Source of the DNA: Halogeometricum rufum
GTDB lineage: Archaea; Halobacteriota; Halobacteria; Halobacteriales; Haloferacaceae
Assembly: GCF_900112175.1 (NCBI RefSeq)
Contig: NZ_FOYT01000002.1
Span: forward strand, 806,001-870,000
DNA: 64,000 nt
Direction: 5' to 3'
Numbering within the stretch: the first letter of the stretch is position 1; each line of letters begins with the position of its first letter. Position numbers and translations under genes: made by a program. The notes under the pieces are model-generated. The model was given only the letters and a program-made list of their open reading frames with translations. It was not told the origin of the DNA and did not search any database. Below are positions 46,380-54,788 of the stretch, piece after piece.

Positions 46380-46466
46380 AGTGAAGAGACGGACACCACC
46401 GCACTAACCGCTACCGTTTCCGGCACGGACGGCCGTCTCGACGCGGGCGGGGGCGACACGTCTCCG

Positions 46467-46538
46467 CGCCGCGGGGCCGACCCCACCGCGCGCCGCGGCA
46501 CCGACCCCACCGCGCGCCGCGACACCGACCGCCTCACG
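46467..46538. repeat. 24-bp tandem repeat, three units
   Basis: Three contiguous 24-bp units (46467-46490, 46491-46514, 46515-46538) share CGCCGCGR-ACCGACC with the third diverging at its end. The repeat occupies most of the gap between azlC and the MOT1-type permease gene and runs through the permease stop codon (46534-46536). It is probably slippage-derived rather than functional. Confidence 0.85.
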
Positions 46539-47640
46539 CCGGCACCGGCGCGTCCGAGCGCCGCGTCCAGAGGACGTAGCCGACGACGCCGGCGACGAAC
46601 GCGACGCCGACGTTCGCGAGGACGCCCAGGAGGCCGACGACGACGGCGAAGCCGCGGGCGTCGGTGTCGAGTCCGGCCCGGCCGAGTTCGACGGCGACGA
46701 GGGCGAGGACGACGCCGAGCATCGAGAGGGGGAACGCGGCGACGACGCCGACGGCGAAGACGGCGGCGAGGGCGTACAGGACGCCGAGGACGACGTTCGA
46801 CCACGCGGTCCGCGCGCCGAAGGCGTACTTGCCGGCGACGCCACCGCTCCCGTGGCACATCGGCAACGCGCCGAGTGGGACCGCGAGCAGGTTCATCACG
46901 CCCATGCTCGTCGCCAAGTCGTCCGGCGACACGTCGGCGTCGTAGTAGTCCGACAGCAGGAGCGAGGTTGCGACGGCGGCGTTGCCGACGGTCATCGCCA
47001 ACTGGGCGGCCGTCCCCTCGGCGGCGCGCGCGGAGAAGGCGGAGAGCGACGGCAGCGTGACCGCCAGCCCGGGGAGTCGCGGCGTCGGCACGCCCGTCTG
47101 CCACGTCGCGACGCCGAGTCCGACGGCGAGGACGACCAGCGCGCTCGCCCGACGGTAGCCGGCGAGGACCACCGCCGCGGCGACGCCGACGGCCACGACG
47201 GCCAGCGACGGGGTCCCGAGGCTCAGCCGGACGCCGGTTTCGAGCAACAGCAGGGCGACGGCGAGTTGGACCCCTCGGACCACGGGTTCGCCGACGTAGC
47301 GCCCCACGCGGTGCAGCGTCCCGGTCGAGCCCACGACGAGGAGGGCGACGCCCGCGAGCAGTCCGGCCGCGGCGAGTTCGCCAGTCGTGAGGGTGCCCGC
47401 GACGACGAGTGCGGCGAGCGCCTTCATCGGTTCGACGGAGACGGGGAGCCCGTAGTGGACGCCCCAGACCACCTGAAAGGCCGCGAACCCGAGGAGGAGG
47501 TGCGCGAGCGACAGGTCGGTCAGCGCCGCGAGGGCGACGGCGATGGGGAGGACCGTAACCGAATCCCCTATCGCGCCGGTGAACGCTCCGACCGAGGGCG
47601 TCGGGGCGTCCGAGTCGAAGACGCCGGTCGAGAGCGACAT
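46534..47640 (-). CDS. MOT1-type molybdate/sulfate transporter
   Basis: The 368-residue, about 10-11-helix permease is of the MOT1/putative sulfate transporter family. Near the N-terminus it has GAIGDSVTVLPIAVALAALT and VVWGVHYGLPVSVEPMKALA, and later TVGNAAVATSLLLSDYY and LPMCHGSGGVAGKYAFGART, the two family signature regions. It probably brings in molybdate or tungstate, which would serve the nearby AOR. The start MSLSTGVFDS is preferred over an earlier Met ten residues upstream. Confidence 0.85.
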   Translation of the reverse strand: MSLSTGVFDSDAPTPSVGAFTGAIGDSVTVLPIAVALAALTDLSLAHLLLGFAAFQVVWGVHYGLPVSVEPMKALAALVVAGTLTTGELAAAGLLAGVALLVVGSTGTLHRVGRYVGEPVVRGVQLAVALLLLETGVRLSLGTPSLAVVAVGVAAAVVLAGYRRASALVVLAVGLGVATWQTGVPTPRLPGLAVTLPSLSAFSARAAEGTAAQLAMTVGNAAVATSLLLSDYYDADVSPDDLATSMGVMNLLAVPLGALPMCHGSGGVAGKYAFGARTAWSNVVLGVLYALAAVFAVGVVAAFPLSMLGVVLALVAVELGRAGLDTDARGFAVVVGLLGVLANVGVAFVAGVVGYVLWTRRSDAPVPA

Positions 47641-47777
47641 AGACGTCGGAATGGAGCGCACATCAATCAAACTATCCAGTAACTGCCGCCGGTTCTCCGA
47701 GGCGTATTTTGTAACTGCTCACGGTTACTTCTGCGAGTGCGGTGGGGCGCGGCTCTCGGCCGTCGAGCGTCCGGACG

Positions 47778-48644
47778 CTATCCGCCTCCGACGACGCCCA
47801 GACGGCCCGCGACGGCCGCGCCGAGGTACACGGCTATCGCGACGAGGACGATGGTTCCGCCGGCGGCGATGCCGTAGGCGTACGACAGCGTCGTCCCCGA
47901 GAGGACCGCGACCTGTGCGGCGACGACGGCGTACGCGACGGACTGTTTGAAGCTTCCCGCGAGTTGCGTCGCGGCCGCCACCGGGACGACAAGCATCGCC
48001 GCGACGAGGATGACGCCCATCATCTGCATCGCGCCGACGACGACCATCGCCGTCAACACGACGAGCAGGCGGTTCAACAGGCGGACGTCGATGCCCGCGA
48101 TTCGCGCGGCCGACTCGTCGAACGTCACGTACACCAGTTTTCGGTAGCTCAGGAGCACCGCCGCGACGACGAGTGCGCTGAGGACGACGAGGAGTTCCAC
48201 GTCACCCCGCGTCAGCGTGGAGAGACTCCCGAAGAGGTACTGGTTGATGCTGACGGCGATGCCGCCGCTCGTGAGACTGATGAGGACGGTCCCGAGCGCG
48301 AACCCGCCCGCGAGGACGACGGCCATCGAGACGTCGTTGTAGACGTCGGTGTACTCGGATAGTATCTGGATGAGCAGTGCCGCCAGCACCGCGACGACGA
48401 GCGCGGTGAGGTACGGGGAGACGTCCGTCGCGAGGAGGTTGCCGAGGAAGATACCGACCGCGACGCCCGCGAAGGCGGTGTGCGCGAGCGTGTCGCCGAT
48501 CATCGCGAGTTGTCGGTGGACGAGGAACGACCCGACGAGCGGTGCGACGATAGCGATGCACACGCCGGCGACGAACGCCCGTTGCATGAACGGGTACCCG
48601 AGCATCTCCGAGACGAACCCGCCGGGCTGAGTGAAGGGGAGCAT
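47778..48644 (-). CDS. znuB: Metal ABC transporter permease (ZnuB/MntB family)
   Basis: The 288-residue ABC-3 family permease has seven to eight helices (RAFVAGVCIAIVAPLVGSFL, TAFAGVAVGIFLGNLLATD, MAVVLAGGFALGTVLISLTS). It has the family motif DESAARIAGIDVRLLNRLL. It is the last gene of znuA-znuC-znuB, three bases after znuC. Substrate is Zn or Mn. Confidence 0.92.
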   Translation of the reverse strand: MLPFTQPGGFVSEMLGYPFMQRAFVAGVCIAIVAPLVGSFLVHRQLAMIGDTLAHTAFAGVAVGIFLGNLLATDVSPYLTALVVAVLAALLIQILSEYTDVYNDVSMAVVLAGGFALGTVLISLTSGGIAVSINQYLFGSLSTLTRGDVELLVVLSALVVAAVLLSYRKLVYVTFDESAARIAGIDVRLLNRLLVVLTAMVVVGAMQMMGVILVAAMLVVPVAAATQLAGSFKQSVAYAVVAAQVAVLSGTTLSYAYGIAAGGTIVLVAIAVYLGAAVAGRLGVVGGG

Positions 48645-48647
48645 CGG

Positions 48648-49388
48648 TCAGTGGTGGTGATGGTCGAGGAGTCGCTGGTCCGCGCCGTACGCCTCGCGGA
48701 GCGCGTCGCTCTCCGAGAAGTCCAGCGAGTCGCCGTGGAAGAACAGCCGGCGGTTGAGACAGGCGACCCGCGTGGTGAACGCCGTCACGACGCCGATGTC
48801 GTGTTCGACGAGCAGAATCGTCAGTCCGTCCCGGTTCAGTTCCCGGAGCAGTTCGTAGAACGACTCTCGCGACTCGGCGTCGACGCCGACCGTCGGCTCG
48901 TCGAGTGCGAGCAGGTCAGCGTCCGCGGCGAGCGCACGCGCGATGACGACGCGCTGTTTCTGGCCTCCCGACAGCGTCGAGAAGCGGCGGTCCGCGAGGT
49001 GAGCGACGCCGACCGTCTCCAGTGCCTCGGCGATGCGGTCGGTGTCGCGCTTCCCGAACCGCCCGAGACCGACGTGCGGGTAGCGCCCCATCGTGACGAC
49101 TTCTCGCACGGTCACGGGCATCCCGCCGGCCGCCCCCGTCGCCTCCTGTGAGACGTACCCCACGCGGGTCCCGTCGTCGAACTCGTGCGCCGGCCGGTCG
49201 AAGAGCGTGACCGATCCCTCGTCCGGGCGCAACAGCCCCAGCATGAGCTTCAACAGCGTCGTCTTTCCAGACCCGTTCGGACCGACGAGTCCCAGGAAGT
49301 CGCCCGACTCCACGGTCAGAGAGACGTCCTCGACCGCCGGTCGCTCGGCGTACGAGTACGTCACGTCGGCGAGTTCGAGGACGCTCAT
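48648..49388 (-). CDS. znuC: Metal ABC transporter ATP-binding protein (ZnuC/MntA family)
   Basis: The 246-residue ATPase has Walker A GPNGSGKTTLLK (about 37-48), the Q-loop region YVSQEA, the signature LSGGQKQRV, Walker B LLALDEPTVGVD and the H-loop LLVEHD. It ends in a His-rich LLDHHHH tail that may bind metal. Its ATG overlaps the znuA stop by four bases (ATGA). Confidence 0.93.
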   Translation of the reverse strand: MSVLELADVTYSYAERPAVEDVSLTVESGDFLGLVGPNGSGKTTLLKLMLGLLRPDEGSVTLFDRPAHEFDDGTRVGYVSQEATGAAGGMPVTVREVVTMGRYPHVGLGRFGKRDTDRIAEALETVGVAHLADRRFSTLSGGQKQRVVIARALAADADLLALDEPTVGVDAESRESFYELLRELNRDGLTILLVEHDIGVVTAFTTRVACLNRRLFFHGDSLDFSESDALREAYGADQRLLDHHHH

Positions 49389-50350
49389 TCGACCCCCAAC
49401 GCCCGCTCCAGCGACCGGAGGTTCACCTGCTCCATCACGTCGAGGTACCCCCACCCCTTCTCGTTCCACTCCTCGGTGAGGGTCGGAACCGGGGTCAGCG
49501 GGAGCGCTTCCTTCGCGTCCGTCTCCCGGACGAGTTGCGTCGCGGCGCGGTCGGACTCGAACACCGGCGCGAGGACGTACTCGACGTCGTGTTCGTCGAC
49601 GACCGACTGCGCTCGCCTGACGTCCTTCGGCGTCGGTTCGGCGTCGGGCGCGAGGCCGGTCAGCGCCTCGACGTGGAAGTCGTAGCGGTGGGCGAGGTAG
49701 CGGAACGAGTTGTGCCCGGCGACGAGGACGGTGTCTCTCGTCCGACCCGACAGCCGTTCCGTGTACGTGTCGTCCAGCGAGTCGAGTCGCTCGGCGTACG
49801 CGTCCGCGTTCTCCGCGTACGTCGACTCGTTGGCTGGGTCCCGTTCGGCGAGGCCGTTCGCGATGGTCCGAACCGACTGTTTCGCCCGACTCGGGTCCAG
49901 CCAGAAGTGCGGGTCCTTCGCCCCGTGGTCGTGTTCGTCGGCCCCGTGAGCGTCGTGGTCCTCCGAGGCGTCCAGCAGGTCGACGCCGTGCCACGCTTCG
50001 ATAATGTTCACGTCGGCGCCGTCGTTGCGGACGTTCTGGACGATTTTGTCCGCCCACGGCTGGAACCCGTCACCGACGTAGACGAAGGCGTCGGCGTCGA
50101 AAACGTCCCGCTGGACGTCCGGCCCGGGCTCCCAACCGTGTCCGTGCTGACCGAAGGGCACGAGGTTCCGAACGGCCGCGTCGGCGGCCACGTGGTCGGC
50201 GAAGTCGGAGACGACGAAGAACGACGCCTGTATCGTTCCACCGTCGTCTTCCGGAACCGAACCCGCGTCCGACGTTCCGAGACATCCGGTGACCGACCCC
50301 ATCGCGACCGCCGCCGTGCCGAGGAGCACGTTCCGTCGAGTCTGTCTCAT
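49385..50350 (-). CDS. znuA: Metal-binding lipoprotein of the ZnuABC transporter
   Basis: The 321-residue substrate-binding protein has a Tat lipoprotein signal (RQTRRNVLLGTAAVAMGSVT, Cys near 23). The domain shows VSDFADHVAADAAVRNLVPF, the metal-site His in QHGHGWEPGPDVQRDVFDAD, a His-rich loop (HDAHGADEHDHGAKDPHFWL, about 133-152) and VAGHNSFRYLAHRYDF. The His loop favours zinc. It is the first gene of the operon. Confidence 0.93.
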   Translation of the reverse strand: MRQTRRNVLLGTAAVAMGSVTGCLGTSDAGSVPEDDGGTIQASFFVVSDFADHVAADAAVRNLVPFGQHGHGWEPGPDVQRDVFDADAFVYVGDGFQPWADKIVQNVRNDGADVNIIEAWHGVDLLDASEDHDAHGADEHDHGAKDPHFWLDPSRAKQSVRTIANGLAERDPANESTYAENADAYAERLDSLDDTYTERLSGRTRDTVLVAGHNSFRYLAHRYDFHVEALTGLAPDAEPTPKDVRRAQSVVDEHDVEYVLAPVFESDRAATQLVRETDAKEALPLTPVPTLTEEWNEKGWGYLDVMEQVNLRSLERALGVE

Positions 50351-50374
50351 CTATTGTTAGAACGGAGTCCTCTC

Positions 50375-50410
50375 CTAATAGCTCTTGCTAAAATTAAGAA
50401 TTTGATTAAT
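50375..50410 (-). promoter_or_regulatory. Promoter of znuACB with an inverted repeat
   Basis: On the minus strand TATTAG (50380-50375) lies about 27 bp upstream of the znuA ATG at 50350, so the mRNA is probably leaderless. Immediately upstream sits ATTAA-8 nt-TTAAT (50393-50410), a possible site for a metal-responsive repressor or activator; this is inference from position only. Confidence 0.5.
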
Positions 50411-51205
50411 AACTCGCGCCATCCGGAGTGCGTGAAGGCTGCGCCGACTGCGGTTTCGGGGCGTAGACTGGTCTGCTTCGGTCCGGACACGGGAGGAGCG
50501 CCGCGATGGGTCCCGCCCGTCGAGACGGAGAGCGACCGCCAAAGCCGAGTTCTGTATCGCGACATCTAATTTACGGGTCGGATGCGGACACTCGCGGTGA
50601 TTCGCGCGTCGGAGCCCGAGCGCCTTCGTACCGGTCGAATCGACCGTCACCGGACCGACGGCGTCGCACGCTCGGTTCCCGGAGTCGCCGGCGGTCGGGT
50701 CGGCCGATGCGGACTTCGACGGCCGCCCGGAGAACGTCGAGAGCCTACGACCGGGCGCGAGCGCTGACCCGGCCGGTCGGGAGCAGAACGCCGGACCCTG
50801 TTCGGCGCCGGATCGGAGGCCGACGACCGACGAACGCCACCGCGTCGACGGCCGACCTCCGAGTCAGACGGTGACGCACCGTCCCGCACGAGACTCCGGT
50901 AGTGTCCTCGGCGGTACGCTCGACCATCCCGCGGCCGGGCGTCGGAGAGAAGCGACGCGTCGGAACCGGCGACGCTCCCGCGACGGACCGCGTCGTGGAA
51001 CTCGCGCCGTCTGCGGTGGATCGACCGTAGACTGCTCTGACGGAGTCCGTCGTGACGCCCCGCAGACGGCGACGAACGGCGCCACGCCGAGTGGTAAACG
51101 GGATGCCGCGATACCAAATCTCCGATTCGGCGACGAGGCGACGGGTCGCCGCCAGAAGGCCGGCGGACGGGGCTCTTTTTTGTCGGTGCGTGTCAACTGC
51201 CGACG
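50411..51205. other. Long gap without a convincing gene
   Basis: About 795 bp between the znu promoter and the deaminase gene. Short open frames exist on both strands, but all are Arg-rich with poor composition, no family match and no start signal, typical of shadow frames in GC-rich DNA. One frame from 50628 looks acidic and gene-like for about 90 codons but lacks a start, so it may be a decayed gene. A run of T at 51175-51181 precedes the next start. Confidence 0.5.
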
Positions 51206-52669
51206 ATGAGCGACATCGTGATTCACGACGCCACCGTCCTCACGGTGGACGACCGGAACCGCCTGTACGAACGGGGGACGGTCGTCGTCGAGGACGGACG
51301 GATCAGCGACGTGCGGCGGACGCGCGACGGGGACGCGGACGGTTCGGCGGACCGAGTCGTGGACGGCGCGGGGACGGTGGTGATGCCGGGCCTCGTCAAC
51401 GCGCACACGCACCTCGAACTGACGCCGCTTCTCGGCGCGTTCAGCGGACTCGGGGTGACCGAGATGCTGGCGACCATGACGGCCCTCTACGGCCGACTCG
51501 GCGACGGCGACTTCGACTACCTCGCGCGGGCGGGGTACGAACTGGCCGCCCTGAACTTCCTCGTCGGCGGCGTCACCACCGTCAACTCGATGGACGTCGA
51601 CCCGCGCGAGGGAGCCGAGACGTTCGGCGATGCCGGCCTGCGCGGGTTCTTCGGGCCGACGATAACCGACCTGTTCTGGGACGTCCCCGTCGCGGAGCAG
51701 TTCGCGCGGGCGGAGGCGTTCGTCGAGGAGTACCACGGCGCGTACGACGGGCGCATCAGGGCGACCATCTGCCCGCACGACGACTGGTCGTGCACGCGCG
51801 ACCTGTGGGAACGCGTCGCCGAACTCGCCGAGTCGTACCCGGACGTTCTCGTCCACACGCACCTGCTCGAACTCGCGGAGAGCGACGCGATGGCGCGGGC
51901 CAACGGGGCCGCGGACTCGCTCTCACTCCTCGACGACGTCGGACTCCTCGACGACAGACTCGTCGCCGCCCACTTCCGCGTCGCCGACGACGACGACGTC
52001 CGCAGGACGGCGGCGGCGGATGCGTCGGTCGTCCACTGTCCGTCGGTGTTCTGCTACTGGAACCCCGACGCCGACGCGCGGTGGACGCCCGTGCCGGCGT
52101 TGCGGCGCGCGGGCGTCGACGTCGGCCTCGGCGTCGACGACCACTACTGGCACGACTCCTACGACCTGTTCGGCGAGGCGCGGCAGACCCGCCTCGCGGC
52201 GCACCTCGAACGCGGGGCGGGGCAGTTCGGTTCGACGGAGTTGGTCCGCATGCTCACTATCGACGGCGCGCGGGCACTCGGCGTCGGCGACGAGATAGGC
52301 AGCCTCGAACCGGGGAAGCGAGCGGACCTGCTCGTCCTCGACGTCGAGAAGCCGAAGTTCACGCCGCTGACCAACGTCCCCGCGCAGGTGGTGAACAACG
52401 CGACGCGGGCGGACGTGGAGACGGTGGTGGTCGACGGCGAGATGCTGATGCGGGACGGCCGCGTCCAGACGATGGACGTCGAGGCGGTCAGGGAACGGGC
52501 GACGGCGGCCGTCGAGCGATTCGACGCGGAGACGGAGTGGGACGTCGGTCCCGGCGGCGCCGACCCGCCGGGGGCGGCGACGCTCGCTCGCCAGTTGCCG
52601 AAGCGCGGGCCGACGCGCCTCCTCGGCCGACTCGCGGTGCAGTCGCTCAGGGACGCGTCGCCGTTCTAG
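51206..52669 (+). CDS. Chlorohydrolase/deaminase-family amidohydrolase (SsnA/TrzN/MTA-SAH deaminase type)
   Basis: The 487-residue amidohydrolase has PGLVNAHTHLELTPLLGAFS (first metal His pair, about 62-81), ICPHDDWSCTRDLWE, HTHLLELAES (third metal His, about 218), AHFRVADDDDVRR and VDVGLGVDDHYWHDSYDLFG (metal Asp, about 310). It then has the LEPGKRADLLVLDV C-terminal cap. It probably deaminates or dechlorinates a nucleoside- or triazine-like ring. The substrate is unknown. Confidence 0.88.
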   Translation: MSDIVIHDATVLTVDDRNRLYERGTVVVEDGRISDVRRTRDGDADGSADRVVDGAGTVVMPGLVNAHTHLELTPLLGAFSGLGVTEMLATMTALYGRLGDGDFDYLARAGYELAALNFLVGGVTTVNSMDVDPREGAETFGDAGLRGFFGPTITDLFWDVPVAEQFARAEAFVEEYHGAYDGRIRATICPHDDWSCTRDLWERVAELAESYPDVLVHTHLLELAESDAMARANGAADSLSLLDDVGLLDDRLVAAHFRVADDDDVRRTAAADASVVHCPSVFCYWNPDADARWTPVPALRRAGVDVGLGVDDHYWHDSYDLFGEARQTRLAAHLERGAGQFGSTELVRMLTIDGARALGVGDEIGSLEPGKRADLLVLDVEKPKFTPLTNVPAQVVNNATRADVETVVVDGEMLMRDGRVQTMDVEAVRERATAAVERFDAETEWDVGPGGADPPGAATLARQLPKRGPTRLLGRLAVQSLRDASPF

Positions 52670-52685
52670 AAGCTACCGCTCGAAG

Positions 52686-53045
52686 CTACCGCCCGACGAC
52701 GACCGCCTGCCGAATCTCCAGCGCCGTCTCGAACTCGTCGCGCCTGCCGCCTTTCGTGCCGACGCGGAGCAGTTGTTGCTCGTGTGCGCGGCGGAGTGCG
52801 TCCGCCTCCCGGTCGGTGAGACCGAGTTCCGCGCCGAGTTCCGTCCAGTGGCCGTCGGGGACGAGAAAGAGGGCGCGTTCGTCGTCCTCGTGGACGCACT
52901 CGAAGGCCCGGTCGTACTCGTCGAGTCGCGCGCCGAGGTGGGCCTGCGCGCGCCGGACGAGTTCGGGCAAGTGGTCCGGGGTGACGCTGGCGCGCGCCGC
53001 GGCGAGGAGGAGGACGTCGCCGTCGAGTGGGACCGACGCCGTCAC
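52686..53045 (-). CDS. Hypothetical protein, third gene of the SAMP-like operon
   Basis: The 119-residue protein is helical with a GTG start (TASVPLDGDVLLLAAARASV), a C-terminal half LTDREADALRRAHEQQLLRV, then a short beta strand RQAVVVGR. The middle (GHWTELGAELGLTDREAD) resembles a wHTH-like helix pair but is not conclusive. It lies three bases after the previous gene. I do not recognise it. Confidence 0.65.
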   Translation of the reverse strand: MTASVPLDGDVLLLAAARASVTPDHLPELVRRAQAHLGARLDEYDRAFECVHEDDERALFLVPDGHWTELGAELGLTDREADALRRAHEQQLLRVGTKGGRRDEFETALEIRQAVVVGR

Positions 53046-53048
53046 GGG

Positions 53049-53327
53049 TCAGCCGCCGGCCCGCATCGCCTTCTGCGAGAACCGTTCGACCAGGCCGTCG
53101 AGGACCGTCGGGTCGCCCTCGAACGAGACGGTCACCTCGGTGAGTTCGACGGTCGGTCCGATCGACACCTTCTCCGCCGAGAGCGAGGCGGCCCACCCGT
53201 CGCCCTCGATGCGGTCGTCGGCGACGCGTTCGCCGCCGAGGTTCTCCAGATAGTGGCCCGCCAGTCGGGTCGAGATGCCGCGGAAGGCCTTCTCGCGCTC
53301 CGTCCACCCGTCGTTCGCGTCAGTCAC
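53049..53327 (-). CDS. Hypothetical protein, second gene of the SAMP-like operon
   Basis: The 92-residue protein begins with GTG overlapping the end of the SAMP-like gene by 8 bases. It reads TDANDGWTEREKAFRGISTR, then RLAGHYLENLGGERVADD and a beta-rich C-terminal half (VELTEVTVSFEGDP). No known family is recognised. Tight coupling to a ubiquitin-like modifier suggests a role in the same process (inference). Confidence 0.7.
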   Translation of the reverse strand: MTDANDGWTEREKAFRGISTRLAGHYLENLGGERVADDRIEGDGWAASLSAEKVSIGPTVELTEVTVSFEGDPTVLDGLVERFSQKAMRAGG

Positions 53328-53604
53328 TCGCGCCTCCGGCGACCGGCGGGAAGATGCTGAGGGTGTCGTCGTCGCCGAGTGCCGTCTCGACACCCTGTTC
53401 GTGTTCGACGTCGCGACCGTTCAACAGCACGTTCACCTGCGGGCGAACGTGGCCGTCTTCGAGGATTTCACCGGCGAGACCCGCGAACTCGTCTTCGAGT
53501 TGGCGGAGGGCGTCGCCGACGGTTCGCACCTCGTAGTCGCGTTCGATAGTCTTCGACCCCACCGCTTCCCGGAAGTTCGCGAAGAACCGCATCTGCACCG
53601 TCAT
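53320..53604 (-). CDS. SAMP/MoaD-like ubiquitin-fold protein
   Basis: The 94-residue beta-grasp protein has the MoaD/ThiS fold: VQMRFFANFREAVGSKTIER at about 3-22, RTVGDALRQLEDEFAG, INVLLNG-like VNVLLNGRDVEHEQG and the C-terminal FPPVAGG. Unlike classical SAMPs and MoaD, which end in GG, it has three further residues (ASD) before the stop, so activation would need trimming. It may act in sulfur transfer for molybdopterin or as a protein modifier. A TATA box CTTTTAG (53634-53628, minus) precedes it by 24-30 bp. Confidence 0.88.
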   Translation of the reverse strand: MTVQMRFFANFREAVGSKTIERDYEVRTVGDALRQLEDEFAGLAGEILEDGHVRPQVNVLLNGRDVEHEQGVETALGDDDTLSIFPPVAGGASD

Positions 53605-53627
53605 ACCGCTAGATGCGTCGCGGCGGA

Positions 53628-53634
53628 CTAAAAG
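53628..53634 (-). promoter_or_regulatory. TATA box of the SAMP-like operon
   Basis: On the minus strand CTTTTAG, centred about 27 bp upstream of the ATG at 53604. It predicts a leaderless transcript of the three-gene operon. Confidence 0.6.
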
Positions 53635-53649
53635 TGCGCGCCCTCGTGT

Positions 53650-54054
53650 TCACCGCTTGTCGAACCGGATGCCGTCCTCGACGAGGCGGTAGTTCCGCTC
53701 GCGTTCGACGTGTTCGTCCAGCCAATCGTACTCGCGGATCTGCGCGACGAGGTCTGCCTGGAGGTTCCGCCACGCGACGGCGTAGATGGGCGATTGCCCC
53801 CACGCGCGGAGTTCGGGCACGAACTCGTCGTACGTCTCCATCCGGTCTTCGAGGTGTTCGATGGCGTCGACGGCGTAGCCGGCCGCCTCGGCGTCCGACG
53901 TCGCCCTCTCGAACGCCTCGTTCAGACTCGACTCGATGCCCTCGACCGCGCGTTGCATGTCCGACGCGGCGTTCGCACCGTCCTCGGGGAGCGAATCGAG
54001 AATCGGCTGGGGGACGCCGAGCGAGATGTGCCGGTCGCTGGTGTCGTCTGCCAT
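53650..54054 (-). CDS. Conserved-looking acidic protein, hypothetical
   Basis: The 134-residue soluble protein starts MADDTSDRHISLGVPQPILD, with helical LDSLPEDGANAASDMQRAVE and EHLEDRMETYDEFVPELRA segments and a final NYRLVEDGIRFDKR. No family is recognised. It precedes the SAMP-like operon on the same strand, but with its own gap of 45 bp, so co-transcription is doubtful. Confidence 0.7.
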   Translation of the reverse strand: MADDTSDRHISLGVPQPILDSLPEDGANAASDMQRAVEGIESSLNEAFERATSDAEAAGYAVDAIEHLEDRMETYDEFVPELRAWGQSPIYAVAWRNLQADLVAQIREYDWLDEHVERERNYRLVEDGIRFDKR

Positions 54055-54179
54055 ACGAGGAGAGTGGCTACGCGGCGTCAAAAAGCCCGGGGAGGCGGTG
54101 ATGCGCCCGACTCACTCCGACCGCGTCCCGACGACAGGGCTCTGTCGGAATCCTCAGTTGCTGATACTTTGTTAAGACA

Positions 54180-54206
54180 GTGCTGAATACAGCGCGCGTA
54201 TCGGTC
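54180..54206 (+). repeat. IS-end-like 27-bp repeat, left copy
   Basis: GTGCTGAATACAGCGCGCGT plus TATCGGTC-like end. Its reverse complement matches two copies on the right side of the island (60007-60033, 18/27; 60453-60479, 19/27), all with the same GTGCTGAA..CGGT ends, so the island is bounded by inverted copies. No target-site duplication is visible. Confidence 0.5.
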
Positions 54207-54297
54207 ATCGTTCTAATCGCGACGAGTGGCGCGACTGACACTCTCGGTGCAGGCCGACGGTTGATTTTTCAGCTGTCCTATAGCTCCAGAGGTTCAC

Positions 54298-54704
54298 ATG
54301 TCGAACGAGACGGAGCGGATCAACGAGCGAGTAGTACGTGGACTACGAATCGTTCGCCAGCGGTGACATCGAAGGCATCCGGGCCAGCATGGCCTCCGAT
54401 ATCGAGTTTCGTATGCCCGGTGGATTACGCCGGTGGGGGAACGTTCTATGGATTCGACGAAATCGTCGACGACGTCTTTGCTCGCCAGAGGAAGGACTGG
54501 GAGAACGTATCAGTGGTTCCAGCGCGGTACATCGGGGACGGTGATACCGTCATCGCGCTCTTCGAGTGGAGTGGCACCTCCAGCGAGACGGGGAAGTCAG
54601 TGGTGGTCGAGGGCGCGCACGTCTTCGATTTCGAGGATGGAACGATTACTCAGTGGATATCGTTTGCCGATACCGCAATGTTCGACGCCGCGCTCGAAGC
54701 CTGA
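54298..54704 (+). pseudogene. SnoaL-like (NTF2-fold) gene broken by two frameshifts
   Basis: A complete SnoaL/NTF2-like polyketide-cyclase-type protein of about 135 residues can be read only by switching frames twice. The start is MSNETERINERVV (from 54298), then DYESFASGDIEGIRASMASD (about 54338-54418) in the next frame. The third frame gives VDYAGGGTFYGFDEIVDDVF from 54420 to the end, FADTAMFDAALEA at 54704. The breaks lie near 54334 and 54420. Either the gene has decayed or the reads contain two indels. The last part alone could encode a truncated protein. Confidence 0.75.
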
Positions 54705-54788
54705 TTACGCTCCCAGCCACTGCACACCCGAGAGACCCGTCGATTCGTCGTTTCCAGTTCGAAGCTGGGAGGTGGTATTTCTCGACTC

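Noticed and set aside
45262-46404. Reading azlD and its upstream minus frame as one 380-residue protein
   Set aside because: The upstream part is antisense-frame shadow of azlC; AzlD starts cleanly at 45636 with one-base overlap to azlC.
50506-50874. Possible 122-residue protein in the gap after znuA
   Set aside because: Arg/Ser-rich without hydrophobic core, no promoter or start signal; looks like a chance frame.
50647-51117. Minus-strand 156-codon frame in the same gap
   Set aside because: Very Arg- and Ser-rich, no conserved motif, and conflicts with two other chance frames.
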